A DNA stretch of 64,000 nt from Anaeromassilibacillus sp001305115 (GTDB taxonomy: Bacteria; Bacillota; Clostridia; Oscillospirales; Acutalibacteraceae): contig AP031437.1 in assembly GCA_042854365.1 (NCBI GenBank), forward strand, positions 2,604,001 to 2,668,000, in the 5' to 3' direction. Below are positions 8,280 through 17,307 of the stretch, one piece after another. The notes under the pieces are model-generated. The model worked only from the letters and a program-made list of their open reading frames with translations. It searched no databases and was not told the DNA's origin. The position numbers and the translations under genes are program-made. The first letter of the stretch is position 1. Each line of letters starts with the position of its first letter.

Positions 8280-9497
8280 ATGCAACAGAATGAACCGATC
8301 AATGAGAGTATTTTAAGCGATGCTGTAAGACAGGATCTGAAAAAGGAGCGCATCGATCACATGACCTACCTGCCGGGGATGGAAGTCTTAGATTCGGACA
8401 TCGGCCAGCAAGTGCTCACGCGCACCAGCTCCTACAACTACCATTGTTATACAGAAGCGGATGTACGCCGCGCCTTGTCCCATGAAAATCGCACATTGGA
8501 CGATTTTGGCGCGCTGCTCTCCCCTGCTGCTCTTCCACTTTTAGAGGAAATTGCACAGGCGGCTCGGCGGGAAACTCGAAAGCACTTTGGCAACTCGGTC
8601 TGTATGTTTACCCCCTTGTACATTGCCAATTACTGTGAAAACTATTGCATTTACTGTGGATTCAATTGTCACAACAAGATTCATCGCGCACAACTCAACG
8701 CCGAACAGATTGAGAAAGAAATGGAGGCGATTGCCTCCACAGGTTTACAGGAAATTCTGATTCTGACCGGTGAAAGCCGCTCCAAATCCACCGTCGCATA
8801 CATCGGAGAGGCTTGTAAAATTGCCCGCAAATATTTCAAAGTGATTGGCTTGGAAGTCTATCCGATGAATTCCAATGAGTATGCCTATCTTCATGAATGC
8901 GGCGCAGACTATGTGACCGTTTTCCAGGAAACCTATAACAGCCACAAATATGAGACACTCCATCTTCAAGGGCATAAGCGCATTTTTCCCTATCGCTTGA
9001 ATGCACAGGAACGTGCACTCAAAGGAGGTATGCGCGGGGTGGGATTTGGCGCATTACTGGGGTTGGACGACTTCCGGAAGGATGCCTTTGCCACAGGCTG
9101 CCATGCCTGGCTGCTACAACGTAAATATCCGCATGCAGAGATCGCTTTCTCCTGTCCGAGACTCCGCCCCATTATCAACAACGACAAGATCAACCCCATG
9201 GATGTGCATGAGCCGCAACTTTTACAAGTCGTCATGGCCTATCGTCTGTTGATGCCATTCGCCAGTATCACGGTTTCCACACGGGAGTGCGCCCGGGTCC
9301 GGGATAATCTTGTCTCCATCGCTGCGACAAAAATATCTGCAGGGGTCAGCACGGGCATCGGCGGTCATTCCGATGAGATTTCCGAAAAAGGCGACGATCA
9401 GTTTGAGATTTCCGATGAACGCAGCGTCGGGCAGGTCTTTCATGACCTACAGGCGCATGGACTCCAGCCGGTGATGAATGATTATGTGTATGTGTGA
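8280..9497 (+). CDS. thiH: 2-iminoacetate synthase ThiH (radical SAM)
   Basis: A 405-residue radical SAM enzyme that cleaves tyrosine to dehydroglycine and p-cresol for thiazole synthesis. CENYCIYCGFNC near residue 125 holds the CxxxCxxC cluster motif. LTGESRSKS and later GVGFGALLGLDDFRKDAF are typical ThiH blocks. Length is normal. Use of ThiH rather than the oxygen-dependent ThiO fits an anaerobe. It starts 15 bases after thiG behind GAGGGAGG, and its 3' end overlaps the ThiE-like gene by 20 bases. Confidence 0.95.
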   Translation: MQQNEPINESILSDAVRQDLKKERIDHMTYLPGMEVLDSDIGQQVLTRTSSYNYHCYTEADVRRALSHENRTLDDFGALLSPAALPLLEEIAQAARRETRKHFGNSVCMFTPLYIANYCENYCIYCGFNCHNKIHRAQLNAEQIEKEMEAIASTGLQEILILTGESRSKSTVAYIGEACKIARKYFKVIGLEVYPMNSNEYAYLHECGADYVTVFQETYNSHKYETLHLQGHKRIFPYRLNAQERALKGGMRGVGFGALLGLDDFRKDAFATGCHAWLLQRKYPHAEIAFSCPRLRPIINNDKINPMDVHEPQLLQVVMAYRLLMPFASITVSTRECARVRDNLVSIAATKISAGVSTGIGGHSDEISEKGDDQFEISDERSVGQVFHDLQAHGLQPVMNDYVYV

Positions 9498-10080
9498 CCC
9501 TTCTATTCATCGTTCCATCGTGGCGGTAACCAATCGAAGGCTTTGCGCGCGGCCTTTTCTGGAACAGGTGGAACGGATCTGCATATTTCGTCCCGCCTCG
9601 CTGGTTTTGCGTGAAAAAGATCTGGATGAAAACGCCTATGCGTCACTTGCAGCCGAAGTCCTGGCTATCTGTAACTCTTATCAAATACCGTGTATCCTAC
9701 ACAGCTTTCCGGATGTTGCAAAGGCGCTGGGGGTGAAACAGATTCATCTCCCTTTATGGAGATTAGAAGATATGGCGGCAAGCCGTCCTCAGTCATTGGC
9801 ATTCTTTTCTGCCATCGGCGCGTCGGTCCATTCCGTCGATGAAGCGCAGCGGGCACAGGCGCTTGGGGCTACTTACCTCACCGCAGGACATATCTTTACG
9901 ACCGATTGTAAAAAAGGTCTCCCTCCAAGGGGGTTGCAGTTTCTTCAAGAGGTATGCCAATCCGTATCCATTCCGGTCTATGCGATTGGCGGGATCACAC
10001 TTGATCCACAGAAGATCGAAACCGTCCTTTCCTGTGGTGCAAGCCGGGTTTGTATTATGTCTGGAATGATGCAGTTGTAA
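9478..10080 (+). CDS. thiE: Thiamine phosphate synthase / TenI-like protein
   Basis: About 200 residues, a small TIM barrel related to ThiE and TenI. ThiE joins the pyrimidine and thiazole phosphates, while TenI aromatises the thiazole. The segment YLTAGHIFTTDCKKGLPPRG binds the phosphate in this family, and YAIGGI follows. The N-terminal part is short of clear ThiE pyrophosphate residues, so TenI-like activity cannot be excluded. Candidate ATGs lie at 9478, 9484 and 9490, all inside the end of thiH and none with a strong ribosome site, which suggests translational coupling. It is the last gene of the operon. Confidence 0.8.
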   Translation: MIMCMCDPSIHRSIVAVTNRRLCARPFLEQVERICIFRPASLVLREKDLDENAYASLAAEVLAICNSYQIPCILHSFPDVAKALGVKQIHLPLWRLEDMAASRPQSLAFFSAIGASVHSVDEAQRAQALGATYLTAGHIFTTDCKKGLPPRGLQFLQEVCQSVSIPVYAIGGITLDPQKIETVLSCGASRVCIMSGMMQL

Positions 10081-10380
10081 TACAAACAAAAGGACCTTGT
10101 TCCAAGTATTGTATCAAAGGCACAGGCCACTGTCCCATTCCAGCAGCCATCGATTCACACACATTTTTGCCGGTTATAACGGCTGCCTCAAACAGAAGCC
10201 TGCCCCCGACTTTCGAACAGGGGGCTCTGACAAAACCGGTCTTTTCTAATAGCTGTTCTCCCATACAGAGATTGTACGTTCCAGATTGGTTGCGGATTTC
10301 TGCCCGGGTTGGTATAATAAAAAAGGAATAACGCCGCCCGTCCGGCGCGGATGAAAAACAATAAAGGAGTTTTCAAGCAT
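10081..10380. other. Intergenic region between thi operon and malic enzyme
   Basis: No gene was recognised. Short frames exist on both strands between 10050 and 10330 but lack ribosome sites and known motifs. The last 90 bases hold the malic enzyme promoter and AAAGGAG. Confidence 0.5.
10290..10318 (+). promoter_or_regulatory. Promoter of the malic enzyme operon
   Basis: TTGCGG (10290-10295) and TATAAT (10313-10318) are 17 bases apart, about 60 bases before the start codon. Confidence 0.7.
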
Positions 10381-11553
10381 ATGGATTACGCACAGGAAGC
10401 CTTAAAACGCCATCTGGAATGGCATGGAAAAATGGAAGTGGTCCCCACCTGCCCTCTGGAAAACAAGGACGATCTCTCTACCGCCTATACCCCCGGCGTT
10501 GCAGAACCTTGTAAAGAGATCCACCAGGATGTTTCAAAAGTCTACGATTATTGCCGCAAGGGAAACTTGGTCGCTGTTGTGACCGATGGCACCGCTGTTC
10601 TGGGATTGGGAGACATCGGCCCAGAGGCGGGGATGCCTGTCATGGAAGGGAAAGCCGTTTTGTTCAAGGCGTTTGGCAATGTCGATGCCTTCCCCATCTG
10701 TTTGGCCTCTAAGGATGTGGAGGAAATTGTGCAAGCAGTCAAGATGATTGCCCCCGGATTTGGAGGCATCAATCTGGAGGACATCTCTGCACCGCGTTGC
10801 TTTGCGATTGAGAAGCGTCTGAAAGAAGAGTTGGACATTCCAGTCTTTCACGATGACCAGCACGGCACAGCAGTGGTTACCATGGCGGCGATGCTGAACG
10901 CCCTAAAACTGGTTGGCAAGGAGCTTTCCCAGATCTCTGTGGTGGTCAATGGCGCAGGTGCTGCCGGTATCGCCTGCACCAAACTTTTGATGTCGATGGG
11001 GCTGAAAGACGTTGTCCTTTGCGACCGGCAAGGCGCCATCTATCAGGGCCGCGAAGGATTGAATTCCGTCAAAGCCGAGATGGCAGCCATCACCAATCCC
11101 TCCTGTAAAAAAGGCAGCTTGGCGGATATGATGAAAGGAGCGGACGTTTTCATGGGGGTCTCCGCCCCAAATGTGGTCACCAAAGAGATGGTCCGCAGTA
11201 TGAACCGCGATGCGATTGTCTTTGCCATGGCCAACCCCACTCCGGAAATCTTCCCACAAGATGCACTGGAAGCAGGCGCAAAGGTGGTTGGAACGGGGCG
11301 TTCGGATTTCCCGAATCAAATCAACAACGTCTTGGCATTCCCGGGAATCTTCCGCGGTGCGCTTGACGCGCGTGCGAGTGAAATCAACGACGAAATGAAA
11401 ATCGCGGCTGCTCAAGCGATTGCCAGCCTTATCAAACCGGAGGAGCTTTCACCCGAATTTATCATCCCTAATCCATTCAATAAAGAGGTCGCTCCCGCTG
11501 TTGCGAAAGCGGTTATGGAGGCCGCGCACCGCACCGGTGTCGCGCGGGTGTGA
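10381..11553 (+). CDS. NAD(P)-dependent malic enzyme
   Basis: A 390-residue short-form malic enzyme that oxidatively decarboxylates malate to pyruvate in the cytoplasm. STAYTPGVAEPC carries the catalytic tyrosine. MEGKAVLFKAFGNVDAFP carries the lysine and nearby metal-site residues. VFHDDQHGTA carries the metal-binding aspartates. VVNGAGAAGIA is the dinucleotide-binding loop. The start at 10381 is chosen for AAAGGAG at 10364. Length matches bacterial YtsJ/MaeB-N-type enzymes without the phosphotransacetylase tail. The next gene overlaps by 4 bases, so malic enzyme and the HAD phosphatase form an operon. Cofactor preference cannot be read. Confidence 0.95.
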   Translation: MDYAQEALKRHLEWHGKMEVVPTCPLENKDDLSTAYTPGVAEPCKEIHQDVSKVYDYCRKGNLVAVVTDGTAVLGLGDIGPEAGMPVMEGKAVLFKAFGNVDAFPICLASKDVEEIVQAVKMIAPGFGGINLEDISAPRCFAIEKRLKEELDIPVFHDDQHGTAVVTMAAMLNALKLVGKELSQISVVVNGAGAAGIACTKLLMSMGLKDVVLCDRQGAIYQGREGLNSVKAEMAAITNPSCKKGSLADMMKGADVFMGVSAPNVVTKEMVRSMNRDAIVFAMANPTPEIFPQDALEAGAKVVGTGRSDFPNQINNVLAFPGIFRGALDARASEINDEMKIAAAQAIASLIKPEELSPEFIIPNPFNKEVAPAVAKAVMEAAHRTGVARV

Positions 11554-12221
11554 TGATGGAGCGTATTACAGCAGTCATCTTCGACATGGATGGCCTGATG
11601 TTCGACACGGAACAGCTCTATGAACGCACATGGGGACAAGCGGTCGCTGAACAGGGAAAGGTCTTTACCCGTGAGATTCACAGCCAGATTATGGGACGCA
11701 GTAAGGCCGATTCTGCCCAAGTGCTCTTGAAGGTCTACGGACCGGATTTTCCGATCCAAAAGGTGATTGACCGCCAGACGCCGCTCTTTTTTGAAGCGCT
11801 CGAAACGGAAACCATTCCTGCGAAAAAGGGGTTATTTTCCTTGTTGGATGCGCTGGAGTTACGTGGTCTCAAAAAGGCGGTTGCCTCCTCGTCTCAGCCC
11901 AAAAAGATTGATTTCCTGTTAAAACAACACGGATTGGAACATCGGTTTGACTGTGTGGTGAGTGGACACCAGGTACATGCTAGCAAACCAAATCCGGAAA
12001 TTTTTTTGCTTGCCGCAAGCCAGCTCGGAGAATCGCCTAAGAATATTCTGGTATTGGAGGATTCCAACGCTGGAATCCGTGCAGCGCACAATGGCGGATT
12101 CCGGTCCATCCTGATTCCCGATCTCTGCACATTGGAACCAGATGTTTTGCAGCTCTGCCTGCGCAAGGTGGACAGCTTGGACGATGTCATTTCGATCATT
12201 GATGCGATCAACGACCATTGA
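11550..12221 (+). CDS. HAD-superfamily phosphatase (beta-phosphoglucomutase-like)
   Basis: A 223-residue HAD subfamily IA protein. FDMDGLMFDTE near residue 10 gives the nucleophile and acid aspartates, ASSSQ the second motif, SKPNPEIF the lysine, and LEDSNAGIRAA the acidic metal site. The alpha-helical cap between motifs one and two is of beta-phosphoglucomutase/GS1-like type, so it probably acts on a small sugar or nucleoside phosphate. It starts inside the malic enzyme stop (ATGATG) and is followed by a strong terminator, so it is the last gene of that two-gene operon. The substrate is unknown. Confidence 0.88.
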   Translation: MMMERITAVIFDMDGLMFDTEQLYERTWGQAVAEQGKVFTREIHSQIMGRSKADSAQVLLKVYGPDFPIQKVIDRQTPLFFEALETETIPAKKGLFSLLDALELRGLKKAVASSSQPKKIDFLLKQHGLEHRFDCVVSGHQVHASKPNPEIFLLAASQLGESPKNILVLEDSNAGIRAAHNGGFRSILIPDLCTLEPDVLQLCLRKVDSLDDVISIIDAINDH

Positions 12222-12249
12222 TGAACAGAGCGCTCTATAGAAGCGGAAA

Positions 12250-12296
12250 GCCGTGGCGTCTAAAGCGATAAAACGCTTTAGACGCCACGGCTTTTG
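12250..12296 (+). terminator. Strong intrinsic terminator
   Basis: An 18-base-pair perfect stem, GCCGTGGCGTCTAAAGCG with its complement, a 6-base loop and TTTT. It ends the malic enzyme-HAD operon. Confidence 0.92.
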
Positions 12297-12364
12297 TGTT
12301 TGATGTCCGCAGTATCCAGTGAAAAATTGTCAGAAGGATCATAAAAACATTGCCGGGCAAACGA

Positions 12365-13069
12365 TCAAGTCATAGCCGGTTCCGATGCGGTGCCCACCTG
12401 TATCCAATTCGGAAGGTATTGTTCAAACGCATCATAGACTTCGAATGTCCATTGGTAATCGTAGTCTCCTGGATTTTCCTGCCCCCATTTCTCCATCGAA
12501 GCTGGAAACCCTTCCGGCAGTACATAGCTGGTCAGGTCACACACCACCCATTCCTCGATTTCGCAGACCTCTTTTTCGCGAAGTTTCTCCATGGGAACCT
12601 GCTTTCCCTGAATCTTTATGGCGCTTCCGGCCGTCAAGTCTTCACGGCGGTAGCATTGTAACAGGAACATCACATGGGAGGTATAATCGATTCCGCTTTC
12701 TGTAGTTTCAACCGTTACAAAGGTGAGATTTCCTCCATAATCCGCGCGTTTCACAGAAAACCATTCCTGTGTTGCGTCCTCCATGTGCCATGCGTCCCAT
12801 ATGATGCGCTTTTGATCCGTATTGGGGTCGGAAAAAGTTTGATCCGCTGCGATGGTCAACCCGGCGTCTTCCAGGGAGTACCCTTGGATTTCCTGAATCA
12901 CATCCTCTTCTGCCGGCGTTGAGATTTCCTCAGGGGTTTCCGATGGTCCCACAGAAGAAAGAAGATTTCCCTTATCCGGACGATCGTCCGAGGGGTCTGG
13001 CGTCGCAGTACAAGCAAGCAACGCAAAGCATAAGAGAACCGCCGCTCCAAAGAATAAAATCCGCTTCAT
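12365..13069 (-). CDS. Lipoprotein of unknown function
   Basis: A 234-residue product with a lipoprotein signal (MKRILFFGAAVLLCFALLACT; lipid-modified cysteine near residue 20) and then a Pro/Ser/Glu-rich linker to about residue 60. The rest is a soluble domain rich in Trp, Asp and Glu, predicted mixed alpha/beta, with no motif I recognise. AAAGGAG precedes the start. The decayed C39-like gene lies upstream on the same strand and the two may have been one operon. A surface-bound role is all that can be inferred. Confidence 0.65.
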   Translation of the reverse strand: MKRILFFGAAVLLCFALLACTATPDPSDDRPDKGNLLSSVGPSETPEEISTPAEEDVIQEIQGYSLEDAGLTIAADQTFSDPNTDQKRIIWDAWHMEDATQEWFSVKRADYGGNLTFVTVETTESGIDYTSHVMFLLQCYRREDLTAGSAIKIQGKQVPMEKLREKEVCEIEEWVVCDLTSYVLPEGFPASMEKWGQENPGDYDYQWTFEVYDAFEQYLPNWIQVGTASEPAMT

Positions 13070-13090
13070 AGCAAGCTCCTTTTTACACGA

Positions 13091-13773
13091 TTAATAGCTA
13101 TATTTTAAAATTCGATTCACCCAATATCCATTATTCGTATAGTTCTGTAAAATCGCCTTATGATCAGATGCTGGATCTTTCATATAAACCAACTCGCCGC
13201 TATACGCATATGCAACTACAAAGTGCGTTATATCGCTGTTTTTCATCCCAATCATCACCGGTAAGCCTTGACGGATTCGATCCGCGACATAAGCCGCTGT
13301 ATCGGCTACAGATACGTTTTTAAATTCATACCCATTTACTGATAAGCTGTAACACTGACCTGCGACGACAGATGGAAAAGGGCAAGCAGCCGTTGTAATA
13401 ATCTGATTGACCCGTCCAGGATCATAATCTAAATTTTTCAGATAATTGCAGCCATTGTAAAACTTGTCAACATACCACCATATGTTCCTATATCAACATT
13501 TTGTTCCTGCATTAAGGCATTGCTGTAAGATTGTCCTCTTTGCTGCCAACGTTTTATGGATATTTCCCCTCTGCCCTTTGAGCGAAGCAACATCTTCCCC
13601 TTTGCAAGTGGTGCGGCATTCGCATCAGCATATTCCCTTAGACGGATTCCCTGAAACGACTCTATAGAGAATTTTCCAATAAAAAGTTATGAAATTGCAA
13701 ATACCGTCTGCGTATTGATTACAAAATAAAACTGTAAAACGATCGTTAATAAAACAATTATACTCTTTTGCAT
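13091..13773 (-). pseudogene. Decayed secreted C39-like peptidase
   Basis: Reading from ATG 13773 gives a hydrophobic signal (MQKSIIVLLTIVLQFYFVI...TVFAIS) and then TAA. The same frame continues to YGGMLTSFTMAAII. A one-base deletion then shifts the frame, which continues LKNLDYDPGRVNQII and on to DITHFVVAYAYSGELVYMKDPAS and NGYWVNRILKYSY. The pattern matches BtrH/peptidase C39-like proteins, in which GCxLTSFxM carries the catalytic Cys and THFVVAY the His. Here the Cys position is Gly. With a nonsense codon, a frameshift and a lost nucleophile, the gene looks dead. It may once have been an operon with the lipoprotein downstream. Confidence 0.82.
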
Positions 13774-13910
13774 ATATTGCCCTTGTATTGTTTACGCATA
13801 ATTTATAGACCCATTTTTCTCATTGGAATTACCCTTTGTGATATAATTTTACTATATTTTTTATTATTAGTAAATATTTATTAAAAATATTTACCAATAA
13901 TAAAAACACC

Positions 13911-13954
13911 AAAAAAATGGCATCTAAAGAAGCCATCGCTTCCTTAGATGCCAT
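13911..13954 (-). terminator. Terminator of the amino-acid ABC transporter operon
   Basis: On the minus strand ATGGCATCTAA pairs with TTAGATGCCAT, with further GAAGC/GCTTC pairing inside, followed by a run of seven T. Confidence 0.88.
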
Positions 13955-14017
13955 ATCTGTATACGCGAAAAATAACCCTCTACAATCGCTATTCTACCGA
14001 TTAGAATATTTGTACTT

Positions 14018-14782
14018 TTATATATCGTGATACCGCGCCAAAAACGCGCGGGTACGTTCATTGGTCGTGCTGTCAAAGAGCTGTTCCGGTTTTCCCTGTT
14101 CGACAATTGCACCGTCGTCCATAAACACAACATAATCCGCCACATCATGAGCAAACTTCATCTCATGGGTGACGACTACCATCGTCATATGTTCTGCCGC
14201 AAGCTCTCGGATGACCTTGAGAATTTCTCCGGTCAGTTCCGGGTCCAATGCCGAAGTCGGCTCGTCAAAGAAGAGAATCTCTGGCTCCATCGCCAAGGCA
14301 CGGGCAATGGAAACACGCTGCTGCTGTCCTCCGGACAACTGATAGGGATAAGCATCCGCCTTGTCCGCCAGGTTCATCTTTTTTAAAAGCTTCCGAGCGG
14401 TTGCCTCCGCTTCTTCACGCTTTTTTCCAAGCACGCGCACAGGCGCCTCTGTGATATTGCGCATCACAGAAAAATGGGGAAAAAGATTAAAATTCTGGAA
14501 CACAAGTCCGATGCGCAGTCCTATACGGCTACACGTCGTTTTATCTGCATAAACAGCTTTTCCACCCGGTCCATTCTTCACCAATGTATCACCGCATAGC
14601 AAGATCGTCCCAGAATCCACGGTTTCCAACTGGGTGACACAACGCAAAAAGGTACTCTTTCCCGAACCAGAAGGTCCGATAATTGCCAGAACCTCGCCTT
14701 CGTTGACCGAAATCGAAATTCCCTTTAAAACTTCGTTCCCATCGAAGCTCTTTCGAATCTGCTCTGCCTTCAAGATCTCCAC
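14018..14782 (-). CDS. Polar amino-acid ABC transporter, ATP-binding protein
   Basis: A 254-residue ATPase of the GlnQ/HisP type that powers import of a polar amino acid. GPSGSGKST near residue 37 is Walker A, LSGGQQQR the signature, LFFDEPTSALDP Walker B, and VVVTHE the switch histidine. Segment NGPGGKAVYADKTTC is a short extra loop between strands, seen in some clostridial relatives. It is the last gene of a binding protein-permease-ATPase operon, 12 bases after the permease. A terminator follows. The amino acid carried is not defined by sequence alone. Confidence 0.93.
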   Translation of the reverse strand: MEILKAEQIRKSFDGNEVLKGISISVNEGEVLAIIGPSGSGKSTFLRCVTQLETVDSGTILLCGDTLVKNGPGGKAVYADKTTCSRIGLRIGLVFQNFNLFPHFSVMRNITEAPVRVLGKKREEAEATARKLLKKMNLADKADAYPYQLSGGQQQRVSIARALAMEPEILFFDEPTSALDPELTGEILKVIRELAAEHMTMVVVTHEMKFAHDVADYVVFMDDGAIVEQGKPEQLFDSTTNERTRAFLARYHDI

Positions 14783-14794
14783 GGCGTTTCCCTC

Positions 14795-15436
14795 CTAACG
14801 ATAATAGCTGAGACGCTTTTCTGCTACAGTGAAGCAACGCGTCACAATGCCGTTCATCACCAGATAGAAAATACCTGCGATCAAGAACGGGGTCATGTCG
14901 ACCGCCGAAGATACCCATTTGGAAGTAATATGCAACAATTCGACCACACCAATCACTTGGGCCAAGGATGTGTCCTTAACCAATGTGATAAATTCATTCC
15001 CCATAGGTGGTATGATTCGTTTGACCACCTGAGGCAAAACGATACGGAAGAATGTCTGTCGCTTTGTGAATCCAAGGACCTTAGCCGCCTCATGCTGCCC
15101 CTGTGGGATTCCCTCGATTCCTCCGCGAAAGATCTCTGCAAAATAGGCCGCATAGTTTAGCGCAAAAGCCACCTGAGCCGAGATCACACGGTCAAGCTGG
15201 ATGCCGAAAATCGGCTTCATTCCATAGAAAATAAACAACAATTGCAACATTAACGGCGTGCCGCGCATAATCAGTATGTAAAAACGCACCGGTAGGTTGA
15301 TGATCGGATTTTTGGACATCCTTCCGACCGCCACCAAAAGCCCCAATGGCAATGAAAAAAGCAGCGTGGAAAAAAAGATGCGCAGCGACATCAATGTCCC
15401 TTCCAACATTTGGGACAACAACACCTGGTAATTCAC
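14795..15436 (-). CDS. Polar amino-acid ABC transporter, permease
   Basis: A 213-residue inner-membrane protein with about five transmembrane helices. The conserved cytoplasmic loop AAYFAEIFRGGIEGIPQGQHEAAKVLGF is the EAA motif that docks the ATPase, characteristic of the HisM/GlnP family. RGTPLMLQL is the usual family block before it. It most likely works as a homodimer, since no second permease gene is present. It lies between the binding protein and ATPase genes on the same strand. Confidence 0.93.
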   Translation of the reverse strand: MNYQVLLSQMLEGTLMSLRIFFSTLLFSLPLGLLVAVGRMSKNPIINLPVRFYILIMRGTPLMLQLLFIFYGMKPIFGIQLDRVISAQVAFALNYAAYFAEIFRGGIEGIPQGQHEAAKVLGFTKRQTFFRIVLPQVVKRIIPPMGNEFITLVKDTSLAQVIGVVELLHITSKWVSSAVDMTPFLIAGIFYLVMNGIVTRCFTVAEKRLSYYR

Positions 15437-15476
15437 GCTGCAACCACCTCCTTTTCAGCCCTTTTCTGGATACTTA

Positions 15477-16385
15477 TTATTCTGCTGGAATGGTCGTGAC
15501 ATCTTCTCCGAACCATTTTTCCGAAATTTCTGTCATCGTTCCATCTGCGGACATTTCCTTCATTGCATCCTCAACTTTTTCTTTCAATGCATCGTCGCCC
15601 TTGCGGAATCCAATGACATAATCTTCCTGCGCTAAAGAAGCGTCCTCCCCATTTTCATCCTGAAGAATGGTATATGCCCCTGGGTTGTTCTGCAAATAGT
15701 AGCGCGCAACCACTTCATCGATGGCAATTGCATCAATGGTCCCGTTCTGAATTTCCAAAACAGCCTTGGAATAGTCATCAATCTGAATTACTTCCTTCAG
15801 CGTATCTTTGAAGTCCGGATTCTCATTTAAGGCAACTTCTGCCGAAGAATCTGCCTGTACGCCGACAATTTTTCCAGCCAAATCATTCAAGCCCTTATAG
15901 GTTGAATCGGATTTTACCAAGATAATTTGGTCGTTCTTCATGTAGGGAATGCTCAAATTAAACTCAGCGGCGCGCTCCGGCGTCTCGCTAAAGCCGTTCC
16001 AGAGGCAATCCACATTTCCGTTGCTCAGCTCTGCGGACTTGTTGTCCCAATCGATCGGCTGTGTGATGAGCTCAATTCCCAAACGGCTGCACACTTCGCT
16101 AGCCACATCGATATCAAATCCAGTCAATTCTCCTGTCTGTGTATCAACAAACCCCATCGGAGGAAACGCATCATCCAAACCGAGTACCAGTTTGCCGGCG
16201 CTCTCTACTTTTGCCCAAGACTCATCCGTTGTCTGCCCCTCTCCCATCTCCGCGGCGGATGCAGTCGATGTTCCATCGTCCGTGCCCGTCAATCCAGCAG
16301 CGTCGTCGCCTCCACCGTTATTCCCACATCCAGCACAACCGATCACCATAAGCGCCGCCAACATAATTGCCCATATCTTTTTCAT
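15477..16385 (-). CDS. Polar amino-acid ABC transporter, substrate-binding lipoprotein
   Basis: A 302-residue surface lipoprotein (MKKIWAIMLAALMVIGCAGC; lipobox Cys near residue 20) with a Gly/Thr/Ser-rich linker. The SBP_bac_3 domain starts near residue 60: GLDDAFPPMGFVD, then GFDIDVASEVCSRLG and the W in DCLWNGFSETPERA. These residues commonly contact the bound amino-acid backbone. The family includes glutamine, histidine and cystine binders, and the ligand cannot be fixed here. It is the first gene of the operon, with its own promoter and AAGGAGAG upstream. Confidence 0.92.
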   Translation of the reverse strand: MKKIWAIMLAALMVIGCAGCGNNGGGDDAAGLTGTDDGTSTASAAEMGEGQTTDESWAKVESAGKLVLGLDDAFPPMGFVDTQTGELTGFDIDVASEVCSRLGIELITQPIDWDNKSAELSNGNVDCLWNGFSETPERAAEFNLSIPYMKNDQIILVKSDSTYKGLNDLAGKIVGVQADSSAEVALNENPDFKDTLKEVIQIDDYSKAVLEIQNGTIDAIAIDEVVARYYLQNNPGAYTILQDENGEDASLAQEDYVIGFRKGDDALKEKVEDAMKEMSADGTMTEISEKWFGEDVTTIPAE

Positions 16386-16484
16386 CGTACTCTCTCCTTC
16401 TTAAAACACTCAAAAGTCATATAAATCCCCTCCGCTGCCGCGCCGGAAAACACCGGGTGTGTGGAGGGGTGATACAATAATATT

Positions 16485-16513
16485 ATAATACTAGATTAGC
16501 GAGATAAAGTAAA
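16485..16513 (-). promoter_or_regulatory. Promoter of the amino-acid ABC operon
   Basis: Minus-strand TTTACT (16513-16508) and TATTAT (16490-16485) are 17 bases apart. The leader that follows can fold CCCCTCC with GGAGGGG (about 16466 to 16430), a hairpin of unknown role before the first gene. Confidence 0.6.
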
Positions 16514-16557
16514 GAGGTAAAATCCTCTCTTGCGCCTTCTTTCTCCAAATTTTGTGT

Positions 16558-17295
16558 TTATCTTTTCTTTTTCAGAAACTCCTCATAACGATCACAGAGT
16601 TCCTGCGTCTCGCCAAATGCGATCTGTTTGCCATGGTCAAGCCAAAGAACTTTATTACACATGGAACGCACTTGTTCCAATAGATGAGAAACCAAAATGG
16701 TGGTCGCTCCTCCATGGATAATTTCCATCATTTTTTCTTCGCTTTTTTTGCGAAATGCACCGTCGCCCACAGAAAGGACTTCATCCAAAATTAAGATGTC
16801 CGGTTTTACAAGACAGGCGATGGAAAAAGCCAAACGGGACTTCATACCGGACGAAAGCTGTTTAAAGGGACGATCCTGGAATTCCTGTAGGCCAGAAAAA
16901 TCAATAATTTCTTCATACTTTTCATTCATAAATTTGCGAGTATATCCCAACAAGGCTCCTCGTAAATACGTATTCTCACGGACGGTCAAGTCTCCGTCAA
17001 AGCCGCTTGCCAACTCCAGCAGCGCGGCAATGGTGCCGTTGACCTTGACCCATCCTTTGGTCGGAACCATAATCCCTGTGACCGCCTTGAGTAAGGTCGA
17101 TTTTCCCGCTCCATTGCTCCCAATAATCCCCAGCATATCGCCGCGTTCCAAAGAAAATGATACTCCATCCACCGCCCAAAATTCCCGTACCTGATAGTTT
17201 CTTTTGATTCGTCGGAGTACATATTCCTTGACCCCAATATCCTTAAAGTCCCCTAAGATGTATCGGATGGAGACATCATGTGCTTCAATTATCAT
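16558..17295 (-). CDS. Polysaccharide ABC exporter, ATP-binding protein (Wzt/TagH type)
   Basis: A 245-residue ATPase that drives export of a lipid-linked glycan. GSNGAGKST is Walker A, LSSGMKSRLAFSIA the signature in its polysaccharide-exporter form, and ILILDEVLSVGDGAF Walker B. The N-terminal stretch before Walker A (ISIRYILGDFKDIGVKEYV-like) is the usual one of TagH/Wzt proteins. It lacks the long C-terminal carbohydrate-binding domain of some Wzt proteins. It pairs with the permease 12 bases upstream and closes an operon containing two glycosyltransferases. Confidence 0.92.
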   Translation of the reverse strand: MIIEAHDVSIRYILGDFKDIGVKEYVLRRIKRNYQVREFWAVDGVSFSLERGDMLGIIGSNGAGKSTLLKAVTGIMVPTKGWVKVNGTIAALLELASGFDGDLTVRENTYLRGALLGYTRKFMNEKYEEIIDFSGLQEFQDRPFKQLSSGMKSRLAFSIACLVKPDILILDEVLSVGDGAFRKKSEEKMMEIIHGGATTILVSHLLEQVRSMCNKVLWLDHGKQIAFGETQELCDRYEEFLKKKR

Positions 17296-17307
17296 TGCGA
17301 TGCCACC

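Noticed and set aside
10055..10264. A 69-codon minus-strand frame between thiE and the malic enzyme gene
   Set aside because: No ribosome site, no known family, and it lies on the strand opposite to both operons.
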